The notes below the pieces were generated by a model. It was given only the letters and a program-made list of their open reading frames with translations. It made no database searches and was not told the origin of the DNA. Positions 50,015 to 62,051 of a stretch of DNA of 64,000 nt are shown here, piece by piece. Position 1 is the first letter of the stretch, and every line of letters begins with the position of its first letter. The stretch is from Auanema rhodensis (taxonomy: Eukaryota > Nematoda > Chromadorea > Rhabditida > Rhabditidae). The stretch is from contig OZ059898.1 of NCBI GenBank assembly GCA_964057225.1, forward strand, positions 14,037,767-14,101,766. Reading direction: 5' to 3'. A program made the position numbers and the translations under genes.

Positions 50015-51949
50015 TCGAACTCATCTTTTGAAAAAAAAAAAATTTTTTTTATTGTAAAAGTCCATTTTTGCATTCTAAATTATAAATTCCTCCACTTGAA
50101 ACAACAAAATGAAGGCGCCAATTTGTTTTAAGGTACAGATACAAGGGATCTCGCTTAAATGCGAGATAGGACCAATAAAAATTTTTGCCCACCGTCCTCA
50201 ATTTAAAACCGTCTGAATGTCCACCCTTTTCTATATCGTATCTTGTACCGCTTCTCATGCCATTTTGAGGACGTTTGGATTGAAATAGAGGACAATTTCG
50301 CCAAACGAGAAATTATAATTGTTCACATTTTTTTTTTGGGCATAGAGAAGTTTGATTATTGGAACAAAAAGTTATAAGACGCGCGCAATTGATTATAGTT
50401 TGTATATTTTGTGGTCAGGACTAGAATTTTGAAAAATTATTATATTCAGACGTAAAAGATTATTTTACATATTATTTTGCGGGAAACCAAAAACGGTTAC
50501 ATAAATTGAATATAAAAAGAGACCACACTAGTCCGAAAAAGCCTGGTAAATCTGCAATAAGACTTCTCAGCTCTTATTTGACAGTCAGGTCAAGTTGGCG
50601 GAAGCATAACTGCTACGGATTTTATCCCCGTAGATTATGTCACCTTCCTCAAATCATTTCGTTGTTTCAACTCATAAGATACCCCTTATTTCCTACAGTA
50701 ATCCTAAGTAAATTGGAAATGTTTAAAAATAGACGTATTTTTCTCATTTTTAAAAAGAAATTCGCTTAGGAAAACGCACTTTTGCTTATTTTGATCAAGA
50801 AAAAGGACAGCCTTTTCAATAACTCTCCTCAAACCTCATTAGCATGCACAATGTCGAAAACATTTTGAGCAAAACATGCTATTTAAGGGAAAAGGAATGA
50901 GGAAAAGATTGCAAACATAAGTCCATTTTCTTGACGAAAACAGAGCAAAGTGCACAAAAATAAAAACACAGAGTACAAACTTTATTCAGTCAATACCCAT
51001 ATTTGATTTGCAACCGAGTTCGAAACTCAGAGGCAAGAAACATAGGAGTTTCGCTCGCAATTAAATCTTCACTATATTCTAAACCTCGCGAAACCCTAAG
51101 TTCCAAACCAAATAATGAGTCATCATAAACAATATAGATTTTAAACCATAATCTATATAATAAATAATAATAAAAATGACTCTTTTCCTGGTACCAGGCC
51201 CAAGGGCGTGCGGTTAATAAACCGGCCCTACCATTATATACATGAGCGCATAGATCAACTAAGCACCTTCGACCAACAAGCTCCACTTCGGGAGCTACAT
51301 CTACGAAGGTGGCAAAGTTTATATGGCCCTGCCCCAAATAATACATTTGGTGATCTTCGATAAACTAAAGTAATCAAATAATCAAACATAAAATGGAGAT
51401 ACACAAACCATTAAAATTATATCAAGATTTGGCCTATAAGCCAAAACTCCTTCTCCATCGTACTCAACGATGGATTCGTATAATTTCCACAGGACATAAG
51501 TCATGCCAGTGGGATTATAACGTTGGAAATCCATTTTTTTTTCTTTCTTTCTTTTCTTTTCTTTTGTTTCTAACCTTAAAATAAATGTCCAAAGGCCGCA
51601 AAAGTACAAAGGGGATGACATGAATAAAGTTTTTTTTAAAGATTCTAGAGCAGTAAGAAAACAAAATTAGAGGAAAGTGCAAGAGCGGATAAAAATAGTT
51701 TTTGCGAAGAGATAAACATCATTAACTATAATAAGCTTACGGTAGATAGGCGGAGTCAGATTCCTGGCCAGGATTTGAAAAACTCCCTCTCATTTACCCT
51801 CCGCATCGCCCAGCAAAGCATGACTATCCTATTGCTCCCGAATCTTTCTCTCTCCCAACACACATCTAAAAGAATCTTACGCACCTTACGTCAACATCCC
51901 ACACGTAGCTCACCATTCTCGGTTTTTCCAAACCAAGAGTAATATAAAG
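50015..51949 (+). other. Element B copy 2 leader, no gene seen
   Basis: Duplicate of 30184-32119. Interleaved inverted words at 50411-50534 and hairpin cluster at 51187-51311. Confidence 0.6.
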
Positions 51950-52234
51950 GTGGCCAAAAGATTCTCATCGGTTTTCCGAGCCCTTTACTCGTCCGATACC
52001 AACAGTGACGCTACTGTCGCAAGTCGTCGCAGAAGCCGTACCCGACTTCTTAGTGTTCAAATAGAAAAACCGCACCAACCAGCCGAGAAGCCGAAGCCGC
52101 AAGTCGACCAGTTTTATACTCCCCGAGAAGGAACATATTCACCTTCTGACGACACCTACGAAGATCCGGACTTCATCAAAGCCGACGACAGAAAAAATTT
52201 TTATATACATTCTTTTCTTTTCTGTAAATTGTAA
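51950..52234 (+). pseudogene. Truncated gag N-terminus, element B copy 2
   Basis: Identical in reading to the fragment at 32120-32404, with the same GTG at the start position and the same deletion point. Confidence 0.8.
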
Positions 52235-52874
52235 AAGGAAAGTAACGGTGAATTAGAAAACTTTTTGATGAGAGATTAAGTGAGTAAACAACCAAAAATA
52301 AGGAATAAGTGAAAATATAATAGAAATAAATGGCTACCGTAATCCTATACGACCGATAGAGATAAAATTTTGCGCTAAACTGAGCTCCATATGTATCTCC
52401 AGGAAGAGACGAACATTGGCAGGCGCCTAAGCCACACCCCATCTGAGTGGTAGCCTCCATTAGTACTCAAGGATTCATTCAGAGAGACATATGGAGACGA
52501 GTAAATTATTAACTAAAATTATCCCCATCATCATTAGGATACGAGTAACCATGTAACCGAAATGTTTAATAATTCCTTAGTGTCTCACATAAATCACACA
52601 TTCATGAAACAAAGAATTTTTTTTTATTACAGTACTACAATGACTAAATTTATTTTCTAATCCTCCGTTACAAAATAACATAAAACCTATTATTGTATTC
52701 AAATTCTATCTTAATACCATAAAGAAACCTATTAAAACTATTTATATATCTTTCTACATGTAGATTTTGAAACTTTTAAATTTATTTGTAAACTCCTAGA
52801 CTCTAAAACTCAGCTACATATACACTAAAAACTCTTTATATCGCGCGGACGCGAAAAATCTTTGAAAAAGGGCA

Positions 52875-53190
52875 CGTTCCATTCGGACTCCCCATATATG
52901 TAGCTGAAGGGTTAGAGCCAGACCACCAGAGGACCGAGGAATTGCTCCGCCTTCCCTCGTTCCCTTGGTCGGGAGTTCGCCTCTTAGCAAGCTCATGGAC
53001 GGCTTGTAGTTTAGTCTTTATACTTATATTTATCTTATTGTATTGTATCTTTATCTTTGTATATTATTGTTGTAGTTTCATGCCAATAAATCTTTCTCTC
53101 TTTTATCTTATGATTGACCTTATGCTCTTTATTCCTTACCGCTACACCAAGGAATACTATGCGCGTCATAGTATAAACTACAATGGTTTA
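52875..53190 (+). repeat. Element B copy 2, 3' LTR (truncated)
   Basis: First 316 bp only. It is joined at a shared TA to the C-family LTR, forming a chimeric LTR spanning 52875-53487. Confidence 0.88.
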
Positions 53191-53487
53191 GGTAACCATA
53201 TGGACTTTAATAGTGTGAATGCCATTGTAAAAGTAACAGAGAGTAGAGAAAAAGAAGTTTATTCAGAATATGGAAATACAATTATAAAAGCAAAATACAA
53301 TAATCAAATAAATGAAACTACATGTTATGAGAAAGCCAACCTAGTTGCTTTCTCAGGGGTTTATATAGCAAAATATTAATTACAAATATAATTGAATTTA
53401 TACAAAAAGTAGTTCAGGTCTAGTTTCTTATTGAATTCTATTAACCAAAAGTCGGTTGACGTTGTCAACCGCCTTCTTTATAAGACA
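53191..53487 (-). repeat. Element C 3' LTR (truncated at both ends)
   Basis: Matches 57027-57323. It lacks about 30 bp at the outer end (lost in the fusion to B) and 10-11 bp at the inner end (lost in the internal deletion). Confidence 0.88.
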
Positions 53488-55856
53488 GTGTTGTTTTTGA
53501 GAATGAATGCTCCTTGTATTTCCGAGATTAATACAGTATCATTGTTGATTAGTGCTTCGAATTTCCCTAATGTCGTGTAGTCGCAATTTCGATGATCATT
53601 GGGTGGGATCCATGTGATAACTGCGTTGGTGGTGTTGCATACTCCTTGTTGCTTAGTGCATCCTTCAGTGTTGATGAATAAGTCGGAGATTATAGTGTCA
53701 TCGTGTAGGCTAGTCATCATTCCTCTTTCTAAGGTGAATCTTGACTTGGTTGTGCAAGAGGATGCCCAAAACGATTTTGATTGTGTATTAGATGGCATAG
53801 GGGCTTTGAATAGTCCTGGTGCTTCGCGATTGAGGTCGTTATCCATGTGTCGTCTTTCTTGAATGGCTGTTTGGCATTCTTGTGGAGTGGCTGGTTCTAT
53901 TCGGAGTAATGTAACGTTATTTTCCCTGATGAAGAATAAGTCGTGGGCGCACGTTTTATAGATTTCCTTGGCGCATTTCCATGCTTCCCATTCCTTGTAA
54001 TTCATATTTTCTGCGAATAGTTCCACTGTTTTTATCTCGACTCCGTCCTTGTGTGCATAGTCTGAGCAGGTGGTTGGGCGAGGTGGTTCGAGGAAAATAC
54101 CTCCTCGTTTGCCAATGCAGAGTTGATAGGTGTTGTCTGCCTGGCAAGGTATCATAGATAGGGCGATGACGGATAAGAATAGCGGTATGAACGGAAGTGT
54201 CTTCTTTGTTTTGACTGTTTCCTTTTCTACTTTGTTAACGTGAAAACGGACGCTGGGGCTTCTTGTGTGATCTCTGTGCCTGTTATGTGGTCCATATGAA
54301 GTGCTGCGATTTCGTTGTTGAAATCCGCGATCAGGACAGTTTCCGCGGTTGTATCGGTCGTTTCCTCTGTGCTCCTGTCGATCATTCCTTCTGCTATCAT
54401 ATCGATCGTTTCCTCTGCTGTTGTATCGATCATTGTATCTATCGTACCGTTGGGGGCTACGATAATTGTTGTATCCTCGTTGATATCCATTGTTTCTGTT
54501 ATCCTGTCTGAAGTTGTGACGGTTATTTTGTCGATCCTCTTGGTATCTTGGTGAGCGGTATCCTCCTCTTCTTTGATTCCATTGCTCTTGTGGTTGTTGT
54601 GGTCTTGATTGATTTCCATAGAATGTTCTTGATTGGTGTGTTTGTGATCCGTCATAGATTTTCTCCTGTTGTGATGCTCTCATGTGGTTTATGAGACCAT
54701 TATTAATCTCTAGTTGTTCCACGTCTTTAATCAAGTTGTTGACCAAGAGCGAAGGATCCTCGTCAGCTTCCACAGTTTCGGCAATAGTCACGGCTGCATC
54801 AAAGGTGATAGGGCTGCGGTTATTGACATGTGTTCTTAAAGTCTTTCGTAGTCCTCCTAAGAATGAAACTCGTAGTATTCTTTCATCGGCTGTCGAGTCC
54901 ATGTTGCATGATTCGTAGGCAAGGTTTCTGCAGCGTTGAGCGAAATTTTGTACCGTTTCGTGCTCTCCTTGTTTCAAATGAGTGAGTTTTGTGAATGCTG
55001 CATCTCTCTTTTCTGGAGGTTGTAATTTCTCCGATAGTATGCGTTTGACGTGGTTCCATCCCTGGCGTAAGTCTTCTGCTGGTATAGTTCGAAGAGCTTC
55101 AGCGGCTCTATCCGTTCCGAGAAGTAGATAGAGATGGGAAAGTCTCTCGGCAATAGGGACTTGAAGGGCATCGAAATATCCTTCTAGTCTTTGCATGTAG
55201 AGGTTGAATGGAACCGATCCATCATAAAGCGTAGGTTTGTGATGGCGAATAGAAACGTTGTGGGCTCTTGCAATAGGAGAGTTGTCTTGCTCCATCTGCT
55301 CTGCCATTTGAGGGCGACTTCTCTGCTCTGTAACATTCGAAGTCAAATTTACGTTATTGTCTGACGAAGAAGAGACAGGAGACAGAGAGTGCCCGTGCAA
55401 AGATTGATCAGTGGAAGAGGGAGAGTTTCTAGGAATAGGAGAGGTGAGGATTTCCGCATTTGCGGTTTGAACAAGGCGTTGAGGAGAAGTGTGATTTGGA
55501 GGACAAGTGTTAGTGCCGGTATTAACAACTGTTTTTGGAGAGTGAGAAGAGCGTTTGGGCGTGGATTTACTGGATGATGCTTTATTCTTATTCAAGCTAA
55601 TTGCATGCCTAGTAGTTTTAATAGCAGTAGTATAAAGTTTCTTAGCAGTTAGCGGTGTACCCGGAATAGGGGGTAATTTCTTTGATTTCGCGTTCGTTTT
55701 CGGATATTTCGCATCTGGTCGGAATGCATCCGGTGGTCCTCTTTTTCTTTGGTTTCTATGCAGTGCTGCTTCCACTGTCTGAGTTTTCTCTGCGCTATTC
55801 GTAGCATTTTGGGCAATATTTCCCGGCGGAGGGTTTTGATTCGCTGCGTCAGCCAT
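53478..55856 (-). pseudogene. Gag-Env fragment of element C (792 codons, truncated)
   Basis: Starts with ATG in the context acaaagATGGC, aligned with the GTG of A and B. Residues 1-200 are low complexity; about 205-400 resemble the Gag core of element A; about 400-545 are Arg/Asn/Tyr-rich with repeated N-D-R-Y; a signal-peptide-like segment lies at about 550-571; then an Env-like region with T-Y-Q-L-C at 576-580, as in element A (Y669 onward). The frame runs into the 3' LTR and stops at 53478, at the point matching about residue 880 of the element A protein. So the Env C-terminal part and all of Pol are gone. It independently shows that Gag and Env are fused in frame in this lineage. Confidence 0.85.
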
Positions 55857-56982
55857 CTTTGTTGGTTTCCTGGAAGGAAATTATTAACCAACGAAGACTG
55901 AGCTTATATTATACAAAACGTAAGAGACAATATGGGGTTGGTATGCGCGACTCCTGTTCCTGTCAGGGGGCCAGCCTGCAGCGGGTCTCTAGTCGGAGAA
56001 TAGCCTGGTCAGGTTCATACACGAGTCCGCAACTACGTGTGACCTTTAGCAAAGGACCAAGTTCTTATCTCTCGAAGAGGCATGAGATATGAGACAGTGG
56101 TCTGTGTATTGCTCCTTTTCAGTCATGGACAAGATCAGGTACACAGGCTTCTCATACTCACTTTTCCAGACTTCTCTTACCTAAGCAAACCCCCAAAAGA
56201 CGTTCCCTTTTAACGTTACTTCTGTTCCCCTGGGTCTTGCTAGGTGGGACCACTCAATTTCAAAATATTCTTTAATTCTCATATGGGACCAAAAGGGTAA
56301 ATTTCAAATGATTGCGCGTCTTATATCAAAAAGTGTACGCCTCCGCGCGATGTCCCGAGAATGTCTGGTATTGTTTCTTACGGGGCTTTCTCATAAAAAT
56401 GCGTTAGATATCAAGAATAGTGATTTTGTTTATGAATCAATGTTTTCAGAATGATTTATGAATAGATATTTTCAAAATTTAGCTTGTGATAAGATGTTTT
56501 CAAGATGACTTATGGGTAAGTGTTGCAATATGAATAAATGTCTTTAAGATATTTCATGAATTGATAGTTTTTAATATTATTCGTGGTTAAATATTTTGAT
56601 ATGCTTGTTCCAAAAAGAGTTTTTATGCATTATATGCCTTTAACATACAGGAAAGTAGAGGAATAAAGTAGGAATATAGATTGTAATAGATAATATGTAT
56701 AAGACATTTTTTTTTTTTTTTTTTCAAATAGATATATCAGAAATGATGTTAGAAGAATGATATTTAGAGATAAATTCGAATTACTAGATTAAATTGGAGT
56801 TTTTGTTTTAGATACAAAATTGACTTGAAAGTTTGAAATATAAAATTTAATTAGAATTTTTGGATATGAAATCAAGATAAATTTTTAGAGTAAAAAGGAT
56901 TTCAAAGAAAGAGAAAGTAATTTAAAGGTGAGAAAAGTAGCGGCAATGGTCCATAGAGATTCGTCCCTTATAGACGAATCTC
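55857..56982 (-). other. Element C 5' leader, no gene seen
   Basis: About 1.1 kb, AT-rich with a long T run near 56709-56725 on the plus strand. I could not find the interleaved inverted words of A and B here. Confidence 0.55.
56956..56982 (-). other. Hairpin overlapping the element C primer-site edge
   Basis: GAGATTCGTC (56956-56965) and GACGAATCTC (56973-56982) form a perfect 10-bp stem with a 7-nt loop, right next to the primer-binding-like site at 56983-56995 on the minus strand. Confidence 0.5.
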
Positions 56983-56995
56983 GGTGGAACCTCCA

Positions 56996-57333
56996 CGTTC
57001 CATATTGGTTCCTAGGGTTCCGGCTAGGTAACCATATGGACTTTAATAGTGTGAATGCCATTGTAAAAGTAACAGAGAGTAGAGAAAAAGAAGTTTATTC
57101 AGAATATGGAAATACAATTATAAAAGCAAAATACAATAATCAAATAAATGAAACTACATGTTATGAGAAAGCCAACCTAGTTGCTTTCTCAGGGGTTTAT
57201 ATAGCAAAATATTAATTACAAATATAATTGAATTTATACAAAAAGTAGTTCAGGTCTAGTTTCTTATTGAATTCTATTAACCAAAAGTCGGTTGACGTTG
57301 TCAACCGCCTTCTTTATAAGACACGTATGGAAC
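56996..57333 (-). repeat. Element C 5' LTR
   Basis: About 338 bp on the minus strand. Its 3' end is ATGGAACG (plus strand CGTTCCAT from 56996); its 5' end reads GTTCCATACG, apparently one base short of CGTTCC. An 8-bp stem CGGTTGAC/GTCAACCG with a 3-nt loop lies at 57289-57307. Confidence 0.85.
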
Positions 57334-57456
57334 AAAAAGCAGAAACATATTTTTTCAACGTTTCACATCGAAAATTCAAAAATGGACAAGCTCAAGTATT
57401 TTAAAAATCTTTGCAACATATTGCAATCAAATCGTTCACAAAAAATGAAAAATGTA

Positions 57457-57528
57457 TGCGTTCGGGGAGAATCGAACCCCCGTCGAATGCTTGGAAGGCA
57501 TCCATGCTGACCATTACACCACGAACGC
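57457..57528 (-). tRNA. tRNA-Gly-TCC: tRNA-Gly(UCC)
   Basis: C62 to T (wobble); first gene right of element C. Confidence 0.85.
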
Positions 57529-57725
57529 TACGATGGCTCTTGAACTATTTGATTAGATGAGTTGACACATCTTTGACTTCATTGATAATTACGAATGAAA
57601 AGCAGTAACATATTTTTTTCAAACGTTTCACATCAAAAATTCAAAAATGGACAAGCTCAAGTACTTTCAAAATCTTTGCAACATATTGCAAAACGTCAAA
57701 CCATTCTTAAAAAATGAAAAATGTA

Positions 57726-57797
57726 TGCGTTCGGGGGGAATCGAACCCCCGTCGAATGCTTGGAAGGCATCCATGCTGACCATTACACCACGAACGC
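57726..57797 (-). tRNA. tRNA-Gly-TCC: tRNA-Gly(UCC)
   Basis: Consensus. Confidence 0.93.
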
Positions 57798-57994
57798 TAC
57801 AATAGGTTGTGAACTATTAGATTAGATGAGTTGACACATCTTTGACTTCATATATAATTACGAATGAAAAGCAGTAACATATTTTTTTCAAACGTTTCAC
57901 ATCAAAAATTCAAAAATGGACAAGCTCAAGTACTTTCAAAATCTTTGCAACATATTGCAAAACGTCAAACCATTCTTAAAAAATGAAAAATGTA

Positions 57995-58066
57995 TGCGTT
58001 CGGGGGGAATCGAACCCCCGTCGAATGCTTGGAAGGCATCCATGCTGACCATTACACCACGAACGC
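57995..58066 (-). tRNA. tRNA-Gly-TCC: tRNA-Gly(UCC)
   Basis: Consensus. Confidence 0.93.
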
Positions 58067-58257
58067 TACGATGGCTCTTGAACTATTAGATTAGATGAGT
58101 TGACACATCTTTGCCTTCATTGATAATTACGAATGAAAAGCAGAAACATATTTTTTCAACGTTTCACATCAAAAATTCAAAAATGGACAAGCTCAAGTAC
58201 TTTCAAAATCTTTGCAACATATTGCAATCAAATCGTTCACAAAAAATGAAAAATGTA

Positions 58258-58329
58258 TGCGTTCGGGGGGAATCGAACCCCCGTCGAATGCTTGGAAGGC
58301 ATCCATGCTGACCATTACACCACGAACGC
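58258..58329 (-). tRNA. tRNA-Gly-TCC: tRNA-Gly(UCC)
   Basis: Consensus. Confidence 0.93.
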
Positions 58330-58520
58330 TACGATGGCTCTTGAACTATTAGATTAGATGAGTTGACACATCTTTGACTTCATTGATAATTACGAATGAA
58401 AAGCAGAAACATATTTTTTCAACGTTTCACATCGAAAATTCAAAAATGGACAAGCTCAAGTATTTTCAAAATCTTTGCAACATATTGCAATCAAATCGTT
58501 CACAAAAAATGAAAAATGTA

Positions 58521-58592
58521 TGCGTTCGGGGGGAATCGAACCCCCGTCGAATGCTTGGAAGGCATCCATGCTGACCATTACACCACGAACGC
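58521..58592 (-). tRNA. tRNA-Gly-TCC: tRNA-Gly(UCC)
   Basis: Consensus. Confidence 0.93.
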
Positions 58593-58699
58593 TATGATGG
58601 CTCTTGAACTATTAGATTAGATGAGTTGACACATCTTTGACTTCATATATAACTACAGAATGAAAAGCAGAAACATATTTTTTTCAAACGTTTCACATC

Positions 58700-59039
58700 C
58701 GTTCCATTCGGACTCCCCATATATGTAGCTGAAGGGTTAGAGCCAGACGACCAGAGGACCGAGGAATGGCTCCGCCTTCCCTCGTTCCCTTGGTCGGGAG
58801 TTCGCCTCTTAGCAAGCTCATGGACGGCTTGTAGTTTAGTCTTTATACTTATATTTATCTTATTGTATTGTATCTTTATCTTTGTATATTATTGTTGTAG
58901 TTTCATGCCAATAAATCTTTCTCTCTTTTATCTTATGATTGACCTTATGCTCTTTATTCCTTACCGCTACACCAAGGAATACTATGCGCGTCATAGTATA
59001 AACTACAATGGTTTATATTATCGACGCAGGAGCATAACG
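58700..59039 (+). mobile_element. Solo LTR of family B (amplified copy)
   Basis: Same junctions; part of 2689-bp unit copy 1. Confidence 0.9.
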
Positions 59040-59099
59040 TTCCACATCGAAAATTCAAAAATGGACAAGCTCAAGTATTCTTAAAAAATGAAAAATGTA

Positions 59100-59171
59100 T
59101 GCGTTCGGGGGGAATCGAACCCCCGTCGAATGCTTGGAAGGCATCCATGCTGACCATTACACCACGAACGC
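59100..59171 (-). tRNA. tRNA-Gly-TCC: tRNA-Gly(UCC)
   Basis: Consensus; shortened 3' flank next to a solo LTR. Confidence 0.92.
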
Positions 59172-59362
59172 TGCGATGGTTCTTGAACTATTAGATTAGA
59201 TGAGTTGACACATCTTTGACTTCATTGATAATTACGAATGAAAAGCAGAAACATATTTTTTCAACGTTTCACATCAAAAAATCAAAAATGGACAAGCTCA
59301 AGTATTTTCAAAATCTTTGCAACATATTGCATTCAAATCGTTCACAAAAAATGAAAAATGTA

Positions 59363-59434
59363 TGTGTTCGGGGGGAATCGAACCCCCGTCGAATGCTTGG
59401 AAGGCATCCATGCTGACCATTACACCACGAACGC
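59363..59434 (-). tRNA. tRNA-Gly-TCC: tRNA-Gly(UCC), acceptor variant
   Basis: G71 to A, mismatch 2:71. Confidence 0.7.
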
Positions 59435-59625
59435 TACGATGGCTCTTGAACTATTAGATTAGATGAGTTGACACATCTTTGACTTCATTGATAATTACGA
59501 ATGAAAAGCAGAAACATATTTTTTCAACGTTTCACATCGAAAATTCAAAAATGGACAAGCTCAAGTATTTTCAAAATCTTTGCAACATATTGCAATCAAA
59601 TCGTTCACAAAAAATGAAAAATGTA

Positions 59626-59697
59626 TGCGTTCGGGGGGAATCGAACCCCCGTCGAATGCTTGGAAGGCATCCATGCTGACCATTACACCACGAACGC
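59626..59697 (-). tRNA. tRNA-Gly-TCC: tRNA-Gly(UCC)
   Basis: Consensus. Confidence 0.93.
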
Positions 59698-59888
59698 TAC
59701 GATGGCTCTTGAACTATTAGATTAGATGAGTTGACACATCTTTGACTTCATTGATAATTACGAATGAAAAGCAGAAACATATTTTTTCAACGTTTCACAT
59801 CAAAAAATCAAAAATGGACAAGCTCAAGTATTTTCAAAATCTTTGCAACATATTGCATTCAAATCGTTCACAAAAAATGAAAAATGTA

Positions 59889-59960
59889 TGCGTTCGGGGG
59901 GAATCGAACCCCCGTCGAATGCTTGGAAGGCATCCATGCTGACCATTACACCACGAACGC
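59889..59960 (-). tRNA. tRNA-Gly-TCC: tRNA-Gly(UCC)
   Basis: Consensus. Confidence 0.93.
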
Positions 59961-60151
59961 TACGATGGCTCTTGAACTATTAGATTAGATGAGTTGACAC
60001 ATCTTTGACTTCATTGATAATTACGAATGAAAAGCAGAAACATATTTTTTCAACGTTTCACATCGAAAATTCAAAAATGGACAAGCTCAAGTATTTTCAA
60101 AATCTTTGCAACATATTGCAATCAAATCGTTCACAAAAAATGAAAAATGTA

Positions 60152-60223
60152 TGCGTTCGGGGGGAATCGAACCCCCGTCGAATGCTTGGAAGGCATCCAT
60201 GCTGACCATTACACCACGAACGC
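60152..60223 (-). tRNA. tRNA-Gly-TCC: tRNA-Gly(UCC)
   Basis: Consensus. Confidence 0.93.
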
Positions 60224-60414
60224 TACGATGGCTCTTGAACTATTAGATTAGATGAGTTGACACATCTTTGACTTCATTGATAATTACGAATGAAAAGCAG
60301 AAACATATTTTTTCAACGTTTCACATCAAAAAATCAAAAATGGACAAGCTCAAGTATTTTCAAAATCTTTGCAACATATTGCATTCAAATCGTTCACAAA
60401 AAATGAAAAATGTA

Positions 60415-60486
60415 TGCGTTCGGGGAGAATCGAACCCCCGTCGAATGCTTGGAAGGCATCCATGCTGACCATTACACCACGAACGC
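60415..60486 (-). tRNA. tRNA-Gly-TCC: tRNA-Gly(UCC)
   Basis: C62 to T (wobble). Confidence 0.85.
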
Positions 60487-60683
60487 TACGATGGCTCTTG
60501 AACTATTTGATTAGATGAGTTGACACATCTTTGACTTCATTGATAATTACGAATGAAAAGCAGTAACATATTTTTTTCAAACGTTTCACATCAAAAATTC
60601 AAAAATGGACAAGCTCAAGTACTTTCAAAATCTTTGCAACATATTGCAAAACGTCAAACCATTCTTAAAAAATGAAAAATGTA

Positions 60684-60755
60684 TGCGTTCGGGGGGAATC
60701 GAACCCCCGTCGAATGCTTGGAAGGCATCCATGCTGACCATTACACCACGAACGC
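60684..60755 (-). tRNA. tRNA-Gly-TCC: tRNA-Gly(UCC)
   Basis: Consensus. Confidence 0.93.
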
Positions 60756-60946
60756 TACGATGGCTCTTGAACTATTAGATTAGATGAGTTGACACATCTT
60801 TGCCTTCATTGATAATTACGAATGAAAAGCAGAAACATATTTTTTCAACGTTTCACATCAAAAATTCAAAAATGGACAAGCTCAAGTACTTTCAAAATCT
60901 TTGCAACATATTGCAATCAAATCGTTCACAAAAAATGAAAAATGTA

Positions 60947-61018
60947 TGCGTTCGGGGGGAATCGAACCCCCGTCGAATGCTTGGAAGGCATCCATGCTGA
61001 CCATTACACCACGAACGC
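60947..61018 (-). tRNA. tRNA-Gly-TCC: tRNA-Gly(UCC)
   Basis: Consensus. Confidence 0.93.
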
Positions 61019-61209
61019 TACGATGGCTCTTGAACTATTAGATTAGATGAGTTGACACATCTTTGACTTCATTGATAATTACGAATGAAAAGCAGAAACA
61101 TATTTTTTCAACGTTTCACATCGAAAATTCAAAAATGGACAAGCTCAAGTATTTTCAAAATCTTTGCAACATATTGCAATCAAATCGTTCACAAAAAATG
61201 AAAAATGTA

Positions 61210-61281
61210 TGCGTTCGGGGGGAATCGAACCCCCGTCGAATGCTTGGAAGGCATCCATGCTGACCATTACACCACGAACGC
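61210..61281 (-). tRNA. tRNA-Gly-TCC: tRNA-Gly(UCC)
   Basis: Consensus. Confidence 0.93.
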
Positions 61282-61388
61282 TACGATGGCTCTTGAACTA
61301 TTAGATTAGATGAGTTGACACATCTTTGACTTCATATATAACTACAGAATGAAAAGCAGAAACATATTTTTTTCAAACGTTTCACATC

Positions 61389-61728
61389 CGTTCCATTCGG
61401 ACTCCCCATATATGTAGCTGAAGGGTTAGAGCCAGACGACCAGAGGACCGAGGAATGGCTCCGCCTTCCCTCGTTCCCTTGGTCGGGAGTTCGCCTCTTA
61501 GCAAGCTCATGGACGGCTTGTAGTTTAGTCTTTATACTTATATTTATCTTATTGTATTGTATCTTTATCTTTGTATATTATTGTTGTAGTTTCATGCCAA
61601 TAAATCTTTCTCTCTTTTATCTTATGATTGACCTTATGCTCTTTATTCCTTACCGCTACACCAAGGAATACTATGCGCGTCATAGTATAAACTACAATGG
61701 TTTATATTATCGACGCAGGAGCATAACG
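61389..61728 (+). mobile_element. Solo LTR of family B (amplified copy)
   Basis: Same junctions; part of 2689-bp unit copy 2. Confidence 0.9.
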
Positions 61729-61788
61729 TTCCACATCGAAAATTCAAAAATGGACAAGCTCAAGTATTCTTAAAAAATGAAAAATGTA

Positions 61789-61860
61789 TGCGTTCGGGGG
61801 GAATCGAACCCCCGTCGAATGCTTGGAAGGCATCCATGCTGACCATTACACCACGAACGC
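61789..61860 (-). tRNA. tRNA-Gly-TCC: tRNA-Gly(UCC)
   Basis: Consensus; shortened 3' flank next to a solo LTR. Confidence 0.92.
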
Positions 61861-62051
61861 TACGATGGTTCTTGAACTATTAGATTAGATGAGTTGACAC
61901 ATCTTTGACTTCATTGATAATTACGAATGAAAAGCAGAAACATATTTTTTCAACGTTTCACATCAAAAAATCAAAAATGGACAAGCTCAAGTATTTTCAA
62001 AATCTTTGCAACATATTGCATTCAAATCGTTCACAAAAAATGAAAAATGTA

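Larger units (their letters stand above)
49657..53190 (+). mobile_element. Element B copy 2 (segmental duplicate of copy 1)
   Basis: Matches 29826-33360 with offset 19830-19831; the one-base shift is in an A run near 30190/50030. Shared private states, such as gaccacc in the 3' LTR, show it is a duplicate of copy 1. The 3' LTR is cut at 53190 and joined to the LTR of element C. Confidence 0.9.
53191..57333 (-). mobile_element. Element C: deleted Gypsy-like element, minus strand
   Basis: Related to A and B: LTR end next to TGGAGGTTCCACC, gag-env fusion ORF, CGTTCCAT LTR end. Pol, most of env, the 3' untranslated region and the outer parts of the 3' LTR are missing. The two LTR copies share about 297 bp with no difference by eye, so the insertion was recent before it was rearranged. 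Its left edge is fused to element B copy 2, so no target duplication can be recognised. Confidence 0.88.
57995..60683. repeat. 2689-bp higher-order repeat with solo LTR, copy 1
   Basis: Nine tRNA genes plus a solo B LTR. All start positions recur at +2689 in the next unit, including the mutant tRNA at 59363/62052. Confidence 0.88.

Noticed and set aside
54227..54655. 142-codon minus-strand frame inside the element C gag region
   Set aside because: Out-of-frame reading of the Arg/Asn/Tyr-rich repeats in the main frame.
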